From assembly GCF_017744015.1 (NCBI RefSeq), contig NZ_JAGHRA010000004.1, positions 186,001 through 250,000 of the forward strand: DNA of 64,000 bases, read 5' to 3'. The notes beneath the pieces are model-generated. The model was not told the origin of the DNA and did not search any database. It saw only the letters and a list, made by a program, of their open reading frames with translations. This document shows positions 1-9,384 of this stretch, piece by piece. Source of the stretch: Paracoccus sp. R12_2 (GTDB lineage: Bacteria > Pseudomonadota > Alphaproteobacteria > Rhodobacterales > Rhodobacteraceae). The number at the start of each line of letters is the position of its first letter. The first letter of the stretch is position 1. Position numbers and translations under genes: made by a program.

Positions 1-188
1 CCGTCTTTGCGACCATCCCCGCCGCGGCGCATCGGCGCGCACAAGAGGCCGGGGCGATCTATCACCTGTGGCCCGACAAGTCGGCCGATGGGCTGGATCC
101 CGTGCCGATCCGTCTGGTGACGTCGTGGAACACGCCCCACGCGGATATCGAACGGTTTCTTGCGGCACTGGCGGGTCGGCGGGCCTAG
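1..188 (+). CDS. ltaE: Low-specificity L-threonine aldolase, C-terminal part (partial)
   Basis: This is the end of a gene that begins before the window. The frame starting at base 3 is open and stops with TAG at 186-188. The visible ~61 residues contain an AAAHRRAQEAGA helix, then LVTSWNTPHADIERFL and the C-terminus. That matches the end of PLP-dependent threonine aldolases, which cleave L-threonine/L-allo-threonine to glycine and acetaldehyde. The PLP lysine lies outside the window, so catalytic competence cannot be judged. The gene converges on pncC with one base between the two stop codons. The identification rests on C-terminal motifs only. Confidence 0.7.
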   Translation, partial: VFATIPAAAHRRAQEAGAIYHLWPDKSADGLDPVPIRLVTSWNTPHADIERFLAALAGRRA

Positions 189-189
189 G

Positions 190-699
190 TCAGCCGTCGG
201 CGTCCTGTGTGCGGCGCTGCCCGAGATGCAGCAGCAACAGCCGCAGCGCGCGATCGACCGTCGCTGCGCGCACCCGATGCCGACCGATCGCGCCGAATTC
301 GACCGTCTCGGTCACCACCTCGGGCCCCGTGCCCCCTGACACAATCGCAACACCGAAACAGACCCGGCCCTCGGGTTTGTGGTCAGATCCGCCGGGGCCC
401 GCTATCCCGGTGACCGCGACCGCAAGGTTTGCATCCGAGTGCGCCAAGGCGCCGCTGGCCATCTGGGCCGCGACCTCTTCGCTGACCGCGCCGAATGCGC
501 CAAGCGTTGCGGGTTTGACGCCCAGCATCTGGCGCTTGGCGGCGTTCGAATAGGTCACGAAGCCCCGATCCACGATATCGGACGAACCCGGAACCTCGGT
601 CAGTGCGGCCGCGATCAGCCCCCCGGTGCAGCTTTCGGCGGTGGCGATCAGGATGCCGCGCGCACGGGCGGCGTCCAGCACCTCGGCCGCAAGGCTCAC
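190..699 (-). CDS. pncC: CinA-family nicotinamide-nucleotide amidohydrolase (PncC)
   Basis: The 169-residue stand-alone CinA C-terminal domain carries the family motifs TAESCTGGL near the N-terminus and VAVTGIAGPGG in the middle. In this family the enzyme deamidates nicotinamide mononucleotide to nicotinate mononucleotide, recycling the product of NAD-dependent DNA ligase in the cytoplasm. The length is normal for the single-domain form, without the COG1058 N-terminal domain of full CinA. Its start overlaps the end of pgpA by four bases, so it is the last gene of the purL-ispDF-pgpA-pncC string and is probably co-transcribed. Confidence 0.88.
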   Translation of the reverse strand: MSLAAEVLDAARARGILIATAESCTGGLIAAALTEVPGSSDIVDRGFVTYSNAAKRQMLGVKPATLGAFGAVSEEVAAQMASGALAHSDANLAVAVTGIAGPGGSDHKPEGRVCFGVAIVSGGTGPEVVTETVEFGAIGRHRVRAATVDRALRLLLLHLGQRRTQDADG

Positions 700-1190
700 A
701 TCAGCACCCCATGAGCTATGGCCGCCGCGATCATCGTGGCGATGCCCGCGAACAGACCCGCCCAGAGATCATCCACCATCACGCCATCGACCCCTCCCTG
801 CCGGTCGGCGCGTCCGACAAGCCATGGCTTCCAGATGTCGAACAGGCGAAAGAACAGGAATGCCGCGATCCAGCCGGGATAGGGAAAGCTGCTTGCGGGC
901 AGCCCCGCAAAAAAGAACCCTGCCGAAGGGAAACACAGTGCCAGCCACTGGCCCGCGACCTCGTCAATGACGATTTCGCTGCGGTCGGGATCGTCCATGC
1001 CGGCGGTATGGCGGCGAACGGCCCAGAACCCTGCGATGGTGACGGCAACCGTGGCGATGGCCAGCAGGGGAAAATGCCCGATCCTGTGGATCAGCAGCCC
1101 CAGCGCGACGGCCACTGCCGATCCCCAGGTGCCGGGGGCGGGCTTCAACAGACCGGCACCGAACCAGATACACAGCAGGCGATCCATCAT
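696..1190 (-). CDS. pgpA: Phosphatidylglycerophosphatase A
   Basis: The 164-residue membrane protein has the PgpA signatures APGTWGS (about residues 18-24) and the acidic IDEVAGQW motif around residue 75, with hydrophobic segments spread over the rest. PgpA dephosphorylates phosphatidylglycerol phosphate to phosphatidylglycerol at the inner membrane. Its start directly abuts the stop of ispDF and its end overlaps pncC by four bases, which suggests translational coupling within one operon. Confidence 0.9.
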   Translation of the reverse strand: MMDRLLCIWFGAGLLKPAPGTWGSAVAVALGLLIHRIGHFPLLAIATVAVTIAGFWAVRRHTAGMDDPDRSEIVIDEVAGQWLALCFPSAGFFFAGLPASSFPYPGWIAAFLFFRLFDIWKPWLVGRADRQGGVDGVMVDDLWAGLFAGIATMIAAAIAHGVLM

Positions 1191-2345
1191 CTATCCTTTC
1201 ATCAGCGCGGCGGTTGCGATGGCCGCGATCCCTTCGCGTCGGCCGGTAAATCCAAGGCGTTCCGAGGTGGTCGCCTTGACGCTGATCCGGTCGGCGTCGA
1301 TCCCCGTGATTTCGGACAGGCGCAGCTGCATTGCGGCGGCGTGCGGTCCGATCTTCGGAGCCTCGCAGATCAGCGTGACATCGCAATTGCCGAATGAAAA
1401 CCCGTGGCTGCGGGCAAGCTCTGCCGCATGGCGCAGAAAGATCGCGCTGTCCGCACCTTTCCACTGGGGGTCGGAAGGCGGAAAATGCCGACCGATATCG
1501 CCCTGGGCCAGCGCGCCATAGATGGCGTCGGTCAGGGCGTGCATGCCGACATCTGCATCAGAATGGCCGACCAGCCCGGCCTCGTGCGGGATCTGCACGC
1601 CGCACAGCCAGACATGATCGCCCGGCCCGAAGGCGTGAACGTCGTAACCGTTGCCAAGCCGTATATCCATTGCCGTTCCCAGAATCCGTTCGGCCCGCGC
1701 GAAATCCGCAGGATAGGTGATCTTCAGATTGTCTTCACTGCCGGCTGTGATCGCGACCTGCAATCCCGCCATACGCGCCAGTTCGACATCATCGGCGGCG
1801 TCGTGCGGATGATCCAGATGGGCCGTCAGGATGTGGTCGAAGGAAAATCCTTGCGGGGTCTGGGCGCGATACAGCCCGTCGCGCGAGGCGGTTCCGGTGA
1901 CCTTGCCCTGATCGCCGCGCCACAGCGCGTCGCTGACCGGCAGCGCGGGCGCCGCCGCCAGCGCCCCCGCCGTCAAGGCCTCGATGACGCCGCCGATGAC
2001 GTCGTCGCTGACCAGAGGGCGGGCGCCGTCGTGGATCAGCACATGGCTGACGCCGCCGCCGCGCAGGGACAACAGGCCGTTGCGGACACTTGCCGCGCGG
2101 GTCTCGCCCCCGGAAACGATCGTGACGGCGCCCGAGAATTCCCTGATCGCATCGCCCATGTCGTCGGGATGCACGACCAGCACCACGCGATCAAAGCCCG
2201 AGAAGGCGGCCAGCGTCCGGGCCAGCACCGAACGCCCCGAAAGGCTGCGCCATTGCTTGGGCGCGTCACCGTCACCGCCCGCGCGGCTGCCACGACCCGC
2301 CGCCGTGACGATGACGGCGAATCCGACGGGCGCGCGCACGGTCAT
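1191..2345 (-). CDS. ispDF: Bifunctional IspD/IspF enzyme of the MEP isoprenoid pathway
   Basis: This is a 384-residue fusion. Residues ~1-225 are MEP cytidylyltransferase (IspD), with the glycine-rich [11 protein letters not shown] loop and PKQW nucleotide-binding motif. Residues ~228-384 are MECDP synthase (IspF), starting [11 protein letters not shown], with the [16 protein letters not shown] metal-binding segment. Fused IspDF is usual in alphaproteobacteria. The two domains catalyse the third and fifth steps from methylerythritol phosphate towards IPP/DMAPP. The ATG overlaps the purL stop by four bases, so translation is probably coupled to purL. Confidence 0.95.
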   Translation of the reverse strand: MTVRAPVGFAVIVTAAGRGSRAGGDGDAPKQWRSLSGRSVLARTLAAFSGFDRVVLVVHPDDMGDAIREFSGAVTIVSGGETRAASVRNGLLSLRGGGVSHVLIHDGARPLVSDDVIGGVIEALTAGALAAAPALPVSDALWRGDQGKVTGTASRDGLYRAQTPQGFSFDHILTAHLDHPHDAADDVELARMAGLQVAITAGSEDNLKITYPADFARAERILGTAMDIRLGNGYDVHAFGPGDHVWLCGVQIPHEAGLVGHSDADVGMHALTDAIYGALAQGDIGRHFPPSDPQWKGADSAIFLRHAAELARSHGFSFGNCDVTLICEAPKIGPHAAAMQLRLSEITGIDADRISVKATTSERLGFTGRREGIAAIATAALMKG

Positions 2346-4522
2346 GCGTGATCGGGCATGTCGCCCTTGATCGCGACCTTGAATGCCGTGCGGTACAGCC
2401 GCGACAGTTCGGCCAGATCTTCGGCGTCATCGCCCAGTTCGACGATCGTCCCGCCGAACCTGCCGACCTGCGCCACAGGAATTCCGGCCAATCCGGCCGC
2501 CTTCTCGATGGCATCGGCGCCTTCGGCATCGCAAGCGACCAGATAGCGGGCCTGATCCTCTCCGAACAGCTGACCGATATCGCTGCTGCCCAGATGCAGG
2601 CCGATGCCTGCCGCCTCGGCCATCTCGAACGCGGCCAGCGCAAGCCCGCCATCCGACAGGTCGGTCGCGGCCTTCAGGTGCCGGCGGTGGGTCCGCAGGA
2701 ATTCGCCATGCCTGCGTTCGGCATCAAGATCGACATGGGGGGCATCACCGGTTTCGATCCCGAACGCCTCGTGCGCCAGGGCCGATTGGGCAAGATGTCC
2801 GTCGGTCCGGCCGATCACCAGCGCCAGATCGCCTTCCGACGGCAGACCCGCGATCAGGTGCGAGATGTTGTCGATCAGACCGACACCGCCGATGGTCGGC
2901 GTCGGCAGGATCCCCTTGCCGTCGGTCTCGTTGTAAAGCGACACGTTGCCCGACACGATCGGGAAATCCAGCGCGCGACATGCTTCGCCGATGCCTTTGA
3001 TCGCGCCGACGAACTGGCCCATGATCTCTGGCTTTTCGGGGTTGCCGAAATTCAGGTTGTCGGTGGTGGCCAGCGGCGTCGCGCCGACAGCGCAGAGATT
3101 GCGATACGCCTCGGCAACGGCCTGCTTGCCGCCCTCGAACGGGTTCGCCTTGACATAGCGGGGGGTGACGTCGCTGGTGAAGGCCAGCGCCTTGTTCGTG
3201 CCATGCACCCGCACGACGCCTGCACCCAGCCCCGGACGGCGGATCGTATCGGCACCGACCTGCGTGTCGTATTGTTCCCAGACCCATGATTTGTGGGCAT
3301 GGTTGGGGCTGCCGATCAGGGCGCGCAGCGCCGCGATCGGGCGGATCGGGGGCAGGGTGGGGGCGGCGTCTGCGGCCGGCGTCTCGACCCACGGGCGATC
3401 ATATTCCGGCGCGCTGGAGGACAGTTTGGACAGCGGCAGATCCGCTTTCACGTCGTTGCCATGCAGGATCAGGAATCGGTCTTCGGCGATGGTTTCGCCG
3501 ACAATGGCGAAATCCAGATCCCATTTCTCGAAGATCGCGCGGGCTTTGGCCTCTTTCTCGGGCTTCAGCACCATCAGCATGCGTTCCTGCGATTCCGACA
3601 GCATCATTTCGTAGGCGGTCATGTTGGTTTCGCGCTGCGGAACGGCGTCCAGATGCAGCTTGATTCCCAGGCCGCCCTTGTCGCCCATCTCGACCGCGGA
3701 ACAGGTCAGCCCTGCCGCGCCCATGTCCTGAATCGAGATGACCGAACCCGAGGCCATCAGTTCCAGGCAGGCTTCCAGCAGGCATTTTTCGGTGAAGGGG
3801 TCGCCGACCTGAACGGTGGGGCGCTTTTCCTCGATCGTGTCATCGAACTCGGCGCTGGCCATCGTGGCGCCGCCGACGCCGTCGCGACCGGTCTTTGCGC
3901 CAAGATAGACGACCGGCATGCCGACGCCGGATGCGGCCGAATAGAAGATCTTGTCGGTATCCGCCAGACCCGCGGCGAAGGCGTTCACAAGGCAGTTTCC
4001 GTCATAGCTGCGGTGGAACCTGACCTCGCCGCCGACATTCGGCACGCCGAAGCAATTGCCATAGGCGCCGATGCCTTCGACCACGCCCTTGACCAGATGC
4101 GGGGTCTTGGGATGTTCGGGCCGCCCGAAGGACAGCGAATCCATGGCCGCGATGGGTCGTGCGCCCATCGTGAAGACATCGCGCAGGATGCCCCCCACGC
4201 CGGTCGCGGCACCCTGATGTGGCTCGATATACGAGGGGTGGTTGTGGCTTTCCATCTTGAAGACCACGGCCTGGCCGTCGCCGATATCGACGACGCCCGC
4301 GTTCTCGCCCGGCCCGCAGATCACTTGCGGCCCTTCCGTCGGCAGGGTGCGCAGCCATTTCTTGGACGATTTGTAGGAACAATGTTCGTTCCACATCGCG
4401 CTGAAGATGCCCAGTTCGGTGAAGGTCGGTTCGCGGCCGATGATCTTCAGGATGCGGTCATATTCGTCGGGCTTCAGCCCGTGCGCGGCGATCAGATCGG
4501 CGGTGATCGACGGTTCCTGCAT
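2342..4522 (-). CDS. purL: Phosphoribosylformylglycinamidine synthase subunit PurL
   Basis: The 726-residue protein is the small (Bacillus-type) PurL, which works with separate PurS and PurQ to convert FGAR to FGAM in purine biosynthesis. Visible family features are the N-terminal [10 protein letters not shown] region, [16 protein letters not shown], the ATP/Mg segment with [12 protein letters not shown], and a duplicated AIRS-like half. A GGAAGGG ribosome-binding site precedes the ATG. It is the first gene of the purL-ispDF-pgpA-pncC string. No PurS/PurQ gene is in the window, so they must lie elsewhere. Confidence 0.97.
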   Translation of the reverse strand: MQEPSITADLIAAHGLKPDEYDRILKIIGREPTFTELGIFSAMWNEHCSYKSSKKWLRTLPTEGPQVICGPGENAGVVDIGDGQAVVFKMESHNHPSYIEPHQGAATGVGGILRDVFTMGARPIAAMDSLSFGRPEHPKTPHLVKGVVEGIGAYGNCFGVPNVGGEVRFHRSYDGNCLVNAFAAGLADTDKIFYSAASGVGMPVVYLGAKTGRDGVGGATMASAEFDDTIEEKRPTVQVGDPFTEKCLLEACLELMASGSVISIQDMGAAGLTCSAVEMGDKGGLGIKLHLDAVPQRETNMTAYEMMLSESQERMLMVLKPEKEAKARAIFEKWDLDFAIVGETIAEDRFLILHGNDVKADLPLSKLSSSAPEYDRPWVETPAADAAPTLPPIRPIAALRALIGSPNHAHKSWVWEQYDTQVGADTIRRPGLGAGVVRVHGTNKALAFTSDVTPRYVKANPFEGGKQAVAEAYRNLCAVGATPLATTDNLNFGNPEKPEIMGQFVGAIKGIGEACRALDFPIVSGNVSLYNETDGKGILPTPTIGGVGLIDNISHLIAGLPSEGDLALVIGRTDGHLAQSALAHEAFGIETGDAPHVDLDAERRHGEFLRTHRRHLKAATDLSDGGLALAAFEMAEAAGIGLHLGSSDIGQLFGEDQARYLVACDAEGADAIEKAAGLAGIPVAQVGRFGGTIVELGDDAEDLAELSRLYRTAFKVAIKGDMPDHA

Positions 4523-4615
4523 ATCCGGCCCTTCCTGCCCCGTGTGGTCTGGCGCCTTTTATGGTGAGACGCCCGCCATGGGAAGGGTTGCGCGGCGAAC
4601 CGCGCCCGTGCGGAC

Positions 4616-4642
4616 AAAAAAAAGCCGGGCACGAGGCCCGGC
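4616..4642 (-). terminator. Intrinsic terminator of the 4.6 kb small RNA
   Basis: Read on the minus strand, a GC-rich 7-bp stem (GCCGGGC/GCCCGGC with a short loop) is followed by eight consecutive T residues. No protein gene ends here on that strand within 200 bases. The terminator therefore most likely belongs to the small RNA annotated at 4616-4697. Confidence 0.85.
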
Positions 4643-4697
4643 CTAAGTCCAACAGGGAGGTAGAAGGTGATGCGCGGTTAAGCTGACCACCGCCTTC
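4616..4697 (-). ncRNA. Putative trans-acting small RNA of ~80 nt (SuhB/MmgR-like candidate)
   Basis: The purL-lysR gap lacks a plausible protein gene but holds a well-formed sRNA unit on the minus strand. It has a promoter (4705-4733), a short 5' hairpin (GCGGT...ACCGC), and an unpaired pyrimidine-rich stretch containing CCTCCCTGTTGGACTT. A strong intrinsic terminator with T8 closes it. The CCTCCC core is anti-Shine-Dalgarno-like. The two-hairpin layout with this segment resembles my memory of the alphaproteobacterial SuhB/MmgR sRNA family, but I could not search Rfam. What is seen is the architecture; the family name and Hfq-dependent regulation are inference. Confidence 0.6.
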
Positions 4698-4704
4698 GCA
4701 GCCT

Positions 4705-4733
4705 GATTTATGGGCAGGATGCGAATGGTTCAA
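4705..4733 (-). promoter_or_regulatory. Predicted promoter of the small RNA
   Basis: On the minus strand, TTGAAC (4733-4728) and TAAATC (4710-4705) are separated by exactly 17 bases. Initiation about seven bases downstream, near 4697-4699, gives a ~80 nt transcript ending at the T8 tract. The match to sigma-70 consensus is moderate at -35 and weak at -10. Confidence 0.45.
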
Positions 4734-4864
4734 GGAAAATGATGCTGCACCCGCAGCATAGCCGCCATGCAGTTGCTGAATAGCTACACGCGAAAGTTGT
4801 AGATCAGCCCCGAGTCGCCGCAAAATTGCAGTCTGATATGTCAGGATTCGGCAGGTTTAGCGCA

Positions 4865-5770
4865 CTATTCAGGCACGACTTCGCTTTTCTGCCGCCGATA
4901 GGCCTGAATCTCTTCCAAGACAAAATCGCGGAATGCGGCGACGCGCCGCGTCTGGCGCAGTTCTTCGGGGTAGGCAAGGAAGACCGGAACCTCGCCCGAC
5001 TCGATCTCGGGCAGGACGCGCACAAGGCCTTGGTGATCCACGGCCAGGTAATCGGGAAGAACGCCGACGCCGACATTGGCCAGAACGCCCTGAAGCACGC
5101 CGAAATAATTGTTCACGGTCAACATCGAGGTGATGTTCCGGGACATGATTTCCTGAACCAGCCGCGCGCCGGCGGCGACCTGCGGCTGATCGGTTTTCTG
5201 ACAGATCAGCCGATGGGTGGACAGGTCGTCCAGGCTGCCTGGGGTGCCGGCGTGATCCAGATACTCCTGCGTGGCATAAAGCCGCATGCGGATATTCAGC
5301 AGGCGCCGGCGGATCAGGTCCGATTGGCTGGGTTCCTTCATGCGGATCGCGACATCGGCCTCGCGCATGGGCAGGTCAAGCACCCGCTCCTCCAGCATCA
5401 GGTCGATCTTCAGGTCGGGATATTTCTCGTAAAGCTTGACCAGGCGCGGGGCCAGCCACAACGTGCCGAAGCCGACCGTCGTGGTCACCTTCAGTTCGCC
5501 AAGAACATTTTCCTCGCTGTCGCGGATGCGGGCCGAGGCGCCGTCCAGCTTGCGCGCCATGGCGGAGGTCGCCTCGAACAGCAGCTCGCCCTGTTCGGTC
5601 AGAATCAGTCCGCGCGCATGCCGGTGGAAAAGCGTCGTTCCCAGCGTCTCTTCCAACGCGCGGATCTGCCGGCTGACGGCTGATTGCGACAGATGCAGCG
5701 TGTCGCCAGCATGGGTCAGGCTGCCGGCGTCGGCAACCGCGTGAAATATTCTTAGTTTGTCCCAGTCCAT
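4865..5770 (-). CDS. LysR-family transcriptional regulator
   Basis: The 301-residue protein has an N-terminal winged helix-turn-helix (residues ~1-60, with AGSLTHAGDTLHLSQSAVSR) and a LysR substrate-binding domain (~92-290). It is transcribed divergently from the indolepyruvate ferredoxin oxidoreductase gene, with 161 bases between the starts. That is the usual arrangement for a LysR regulator and its target, so it may control aromatic amino acid breakdown; this is inference from position. The effector is unknown. Confidence 0.9.
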   Translation of the reverse strand: MDWDKLRIFHAVADAGSLTHAGDTLHLSQSAVSRQIRALEETLGTTLFHRHARGLILTEQGELLFEATSAMARKLDGASARIRDSEENVLGELKVTTTVGFGTLWLAPRLVKLYEKYPDLKIDLMLEERVLDLPMREADVAIRMKEPSQSDLIRRRLLNIRMRLYATQEYLDHAGTPGSLDDLSTHRLICQKTDQPQVAAGARLVQEIMSRNITSMLTVNNYFGVLQGVLANVGVGVLPDYLAVDHQGLVRVLPEIESGEVPVFLAYPEELRQTRRVAAFRDFVLEEIQAYRRQKSEVVPE

Positions 5771-5931
5771 AGCTGTTACAATCCTGCTTGGTCAGCCATG
5801 CGTTTTTTGCAAATCTCTTCTTCCCCTGCCTGTCCCTCACGGCTGCGTCAAGCATCGATTTTTTCCTTCATCGGTCAGCAATTCTGACCTATAATGGCTG
5901 CAGAGCCCACCGGCATTGGAGGAGACGCAGG
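5771..5931 (+). promoter_or_regulatory. Divergent lysR/indolepyruvate oxidoreductase promoter region
   Basis: The 161-base gap between the divergent starts contains a perfect TATAAT at 5890-5895, about 36 bases before the oxidoreductase ATG. The hexamer 17 bases upstream (TTCATC) is a poor -35, which fits a promoter needing an activator such as the adjacent LysR protein. I did not find a convincing T-N11-A LysR box by eye. Confidence 0.4.
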
Positions 5932-8900
5932 ATGAGCAAGCAGGAATTCACGCTAGCCGACCGCTTTGATCTGTCGAAGTCACACGTATTGTTGAACGGC
6001 ACGCAGGCCCTTGTTCGCCTGATGCTTATGCAGGCGGCACGTGACAAAGCCGCAGGGTTGAACACGGCCGGCTATGTCACCGGCTATCGCGGGTCGCCGT
6101 TGGGGGGCGTCGATCTGCAGATGATGCGCGAGGGCAAGCGCCTGTCCGAGGCGAATGTGCTGTTTCAGCCCGGCCTGAACGAAGACCTTGCGGCAACCGC
6201 CATCTGGGGCAGCCAGCAGGCGGAACTGCGCGGCGAGGGCAAATACGACGGCGTCTATGCGCTATGGTATGGCAAGGGGCCGGGCGTGGACCGCACCGGC
6301 GACGTGATGCGCCACGCCAACATGGCCGGCAGTTCGAAACATGGCGGTGTCGTCATGGCGATGGGCGACGATCACACCGGCGAAAGCTCGACCGTGCTGC
6401 ATCAGTCGGACTGGGCGATGATCGACGCCTATATCCCGGTCCTGTCACCGGCCGGTGTGCAGGAAATCCTGGACTATGGCCTGTATGGATTTGCGCTGTC
6501 GCGGTTTGCGGGCGTCTGGACCGGCCTGAAGACGATGAAGGATACCGTCGAGGCGACCGCCGTCGTCAACGGCGATCCAGACCGCTTGAAATTCGTCATC
6601 CCCGATTTTCAGATGCCCGAGGGCGGGCTGAATATCCGCCTGGGCGATACGCCTGTCACGCAGGAAGCGCGGATGATCGATTTCAAGCGGTGGGCGGCCG
6701 AGGCGTTCAGCCGCGCCAACCGGATCGATCGCAAGCACTGGGGCAGGCCGGGCGCCAAGATCGGCTTCGTCGCGGCGGGCAAGAACTGGCTGGATTTGGT
6801 TCATGCTCTGTCCTTGCTGGGCATAGACGAGGCCGAGGCCGAGCGTCTGGGGCTGACCACCTACAAGGTCGGTCAGACATGGCCGCTGGACATGAAGTCT
6901 TTCCAGGAATGGTCTGAAAATCTGGAACTTATCGTCTGCGTCGAAGAAAAGCGAAAGCTGATCGAGGTGCAATTGAAAGAGGCGATCTTCGACAATCGCC
7001 ACGGGCGTCGCGTGCATGGATGGAAACACGACAGGACCGGCGAGGAACTGTTCCCCACGCGTTATGCGCTGGACCCGGTGATGATCGCCCAGAAGATCGG
7101 CGGCATCCTGATCGAGGAAGGCCGCGGGACCGAACATATCCGTGCCGGTCTGGACCGCCTGACCGAAGTCCGCCGCAATGACAACGCACCCGAGATAGCG
7201 AGCAGAACCCCCTGGTTCTGTTCGGGTTGCCCGCACAACACCTCGACCCGCTTGCCCGAAGGCAGCCGCGCCTATGCCGGCATCGGTTGCCATTACATGG
7301 TGCAGTGGATGGGTCGCGAGACCGAAGGCTTCACCCATATGGGCGGCGAGGGTGCGAACTGGATCGGCGAGGCGCCATTCAGCACAAGAGGTCATGTTTT
7401 TCAGAATCTTGGCGACGGAACCTATAATCATTCCGGCTCTCTGGCGATCCGTGCGGCGATCGCGGCCAAGACCACCATCACCTACAAGATCCTGTATAAC
7501 GACGCTGTTGCGATGACGGGCGGCCAGCCGAACGAGGGTGACCTGACCGCGCCCCAGATCGCGCGCGAGTTGAGCGCGATGGGGGTCGATCCGGTGATCG
7601 TGGTCTATGACGAGAAAGAGGACGTGGACCGCAAGCAATTCCCGCAGGGAATGCGGTTCGAGGAACGCGCCGAGATGATGAATGTTCAGCGCGAACTGGA
7701 AGATGCCAAGGGCGTCAGCGCGATCCTGTATATCCAGACCTGCGCGGCTGAAAAGCGCCGTCGCCGCAAGAAGGGGCAGTTCCCGGACCCTGACCGGCGC
7801 GTCTGGATCAATCCCGAGGTCTGCGAGGGCTGCGGCGACTGCTCGGTCCAGTCGAACTGCGTGTCGATCGTGCCGCTGGACACCGAACTTGGCCGCAAGC
7901 GTCAGATCGACCAGTCCAGCTGCAACAAGGACTATTCCTGCCTGAAGGGCTTCTGCCCCAGCTTCGTGACCGTCAAGGGCGGCAAGCTGCGCAAACCCAA
8001 GGCCGAGGCGTTCAACATCCCCGATCTGCCGCAGCCCGCGCTGCCCGCAATCAGCGGGACGCATAACGTGGTCATCACCGGGGTCGGCGGCACCGGCGTG
8101 GTCACCATCGGGGCCGTGCTGGCCCAGGCCGCGCAGATCGACGGCAAGGGTGCCGGCATGATGGAGATGGCCGGGTTGGCCCAGAAGGGTGGCGCGGTCC
8201 ATATTCATCTGCGACTGGCCGAGCGCCCCGAGGATATCAGCGCGATCCGCGTGGCGACCGGTGAAGCCGACTGCGTGATCGGCGGTGATCTGGTCGTGAC
8301 GGCCGGCGCCAGGACGATCGGGCTGATGACGCATGATCGCACCGGCGCGGTCGTCAACGATCACGAGATCATCACCGGCGATTTCACCCGGTTCCGCGAT
8401 TTTCAGGTGCCCGCCGATCGGCTGAAGATGTCGCTGCAGGCGCGGTTGGGTGACCGGGTGGCGTTCTTTGACGCCAATGATCTGGCGCTGCGGATGCTTG
8501 GCGATTCGATCTATTCCAACATGCTGGTTCTGGGCGCGTGCTGGCAGCAGGGGCTGATTCCGCTGACCGAGGCGGCGATCCACGACGCGATCCGACTGAA
8601 CGGTGCCAAGGTCGATGACAACCTTCGTGCTTTCCAGATCGGCCGCTGCGCGATGGCATTCCCGGAACTGATGAAAAAGCCGGTCGAGATCCCGGAACTG
8701 CCGGTCGATCCCGTGTCCTATCGCGAGGCTCGGCTGGTTGACTATCAGGGCAAGAGGCTGGCCAGGAAATTCCGCAAGCTGGTCGATCTGGCGCCGGACG
8801 GAATGCGCGAAAGCGTCGCGCGCGGCTACTACAAGCTGTTGGCCTACAAGGACGAATACGAGGTTGCGCGGCTTCACCTGACCACCGCCGAACAGATCGC

Positions 8901-9321
8901 GGCGCAGTGGGAGGGTGACACGACGCTGTCCTTCCATCTGGCACCGCCGATGTTGTCGGGCACCGATGCCAACGGGCGCCCCAAGAAGCGGCAGTTCGGG
9001 CCATGGATGCTGAAGGCTTTCCGGGTTCTGTCGGCCATGAAGGGGCTGCGCGGCACGCCGTTCGATCCGTTCGGCTATGGCGCCGAACGCAGGCGCGAAC
9101 GCGCCATGATCCGTGATTTCGAGGCGGACATGCGCGAGGTACTGGCGAATGTGGATGACGCGACGCTGCCCATCGCCATCGAACTTGCCGAACTGCCGCT
9201 CAGCGTGCGGGGCTATGGACCGGTCAAGGACAAGGCCGCAGACGAGGCCGCGATCCGGCGCAAAGAGTTGCTCGCACAGTTCCGGTCCGGTGGCGCACCG
9301 ATGCGTGAAGCCGCTGAATGA
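5932..9321 (+). CDS. Indolepyruvate ferredoxin oxidoreductase, fused alpha/beta subunits
   Basis: The enzyme decarboxylates arylpyruvates such as indolepyruvate to aryl-acyl-CoA, reducing ferredoxin, in aromatic amino acid catabolism. The 1129-residue chain starts MSKQEF after a GGAGGAGACG ribosome site; the longer open frame upstream has no such site. In order it has a pyruvate:ferredoxin oxidoreductase-like domain (GYRGSPLGGVD near residue 50), a TPP domain (WFCSGCPHNTST, ~430), a Cys-rich 4Fe-4S segment (CEGCGDC...CNKDYSCLKGFCPS, ~630-680), an IorB-like gamma domain (GVGGTGVV, ~715) and a C-terminal accessory region. The length is typical of the fused proteobacterial enzyme. Confidence 0.93.
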   Translation: MSKQEFTLADRFDLSKSHVLLNGTQALVRLMLMQAARDKAAGLNTAGYVTGYRGSPLGGVDLQMMREGKRLSEANVLFQPGLNEDLAATAIWGSQQAELRGEGKYDGVYALWYGKGPGVDRTGDVMRHANMAGSSKHGGVVMAMGDDHTGESSTVLHQSDWAMIDAYIPVLSPAGVQEILDYGLYGFALSRFAGVWTGLKTMKDTVEATAVVNGDPDRLKFVIPDFQMPEGGLNIRLGDTPVTQEARMIDFKRWAAEAFSRANRIDRKHWGRPGAKIGFVAAGKNWLDLVHALSLLGIDEAEAERLGLTTYKVGQTWPLDMKSFQEWSENLELIVCVEEKRKLIEVQLKEAIFDNRHGRRVHGWKHDRTGEELFPTRYALDPVMIAQKIGGILIEEGRGTEHIRAGLDRLTEVRRNDNAPEIASRTPWFCSGCPHNTSTRLPEGSRAYAGIGCHYMVQWMGRETEGFTHMGGEGANWIGEAPFSTRGHVFQNLGDGTYNHSGSLAIRAAIAAKTTITYKILYNDAVAMTGGQPNEGDLTAPQIARELSAMGVDPVIVVYDEKEDVDRKQFPQGMRFEERAEMMNVQRELEDAKGVSAILYIQTCAAEKRRRRKKGQFPDPDRRVWINPEVCEGCGDCSVQSNCVSIVPLDTELGRKRQIDQSSCNKDYSCLKGFCPSFVTVKGGKLRKPKAEAFNIPDLPQPALPAISGTHNVVITGVGGTGVVTIGAVLAQAAQIDGKGAGMMEMAGLAQKGGAVHIHLRLAERPEDISAIRVATGEADCVIGGDLVVTAGARTIGLMTHDRTGAVVNDHEIITGDFTRFRDFQVPADRLKMSLQARLGDRVAFFDANDLALRMLGDSIYSNMLVLGACWQQGLIPLTEAAIHDAIRLNGAKVDDNLRAFQIGRCAMAFPELMKKPVEIPELPVDPVSYREARLVDYQGKRLARKFRKLVDLAPDGMRESVARGYYKLLAYKDEYEVARLHLTTAEQIAAQWEGDTTLSFHLAPPMLSGTDANGRPKKRQFGPWMLKAFRVLSAMKGLRGTPFDPFGYGAERRRERAMIRDFEADMREVLANVDDATLPIAIELAELPLSVRGYGPVKDKAADEAAIRRKELLAQFRSGGAPMREAAE

Positions 9322-9384
9322 ACTGAGTCATTTCCAAACGCCGCGCGGCGTCCTAAAACGGCGCGCGGCAGAAGGAGTGGCAAG

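Noticed and set aside
4703-4780. Twelve-codon ORF (MAAMLRVQHHFP) in the purL-lysR gap
   Set aside because: It ends before the predicted sRNA start, has no ribosome site and overlaps the sRNA promoter; translation is unlikely.
6445-8937. 830-codon open frame on the minus strand
   Set aside because: It lies entirely antisense to the indolepyruvate oxidoreductase gene. Its composition (Arg/Gln/His/Asp-rich, no domain pattern) is typical of high-GC shadow frames.
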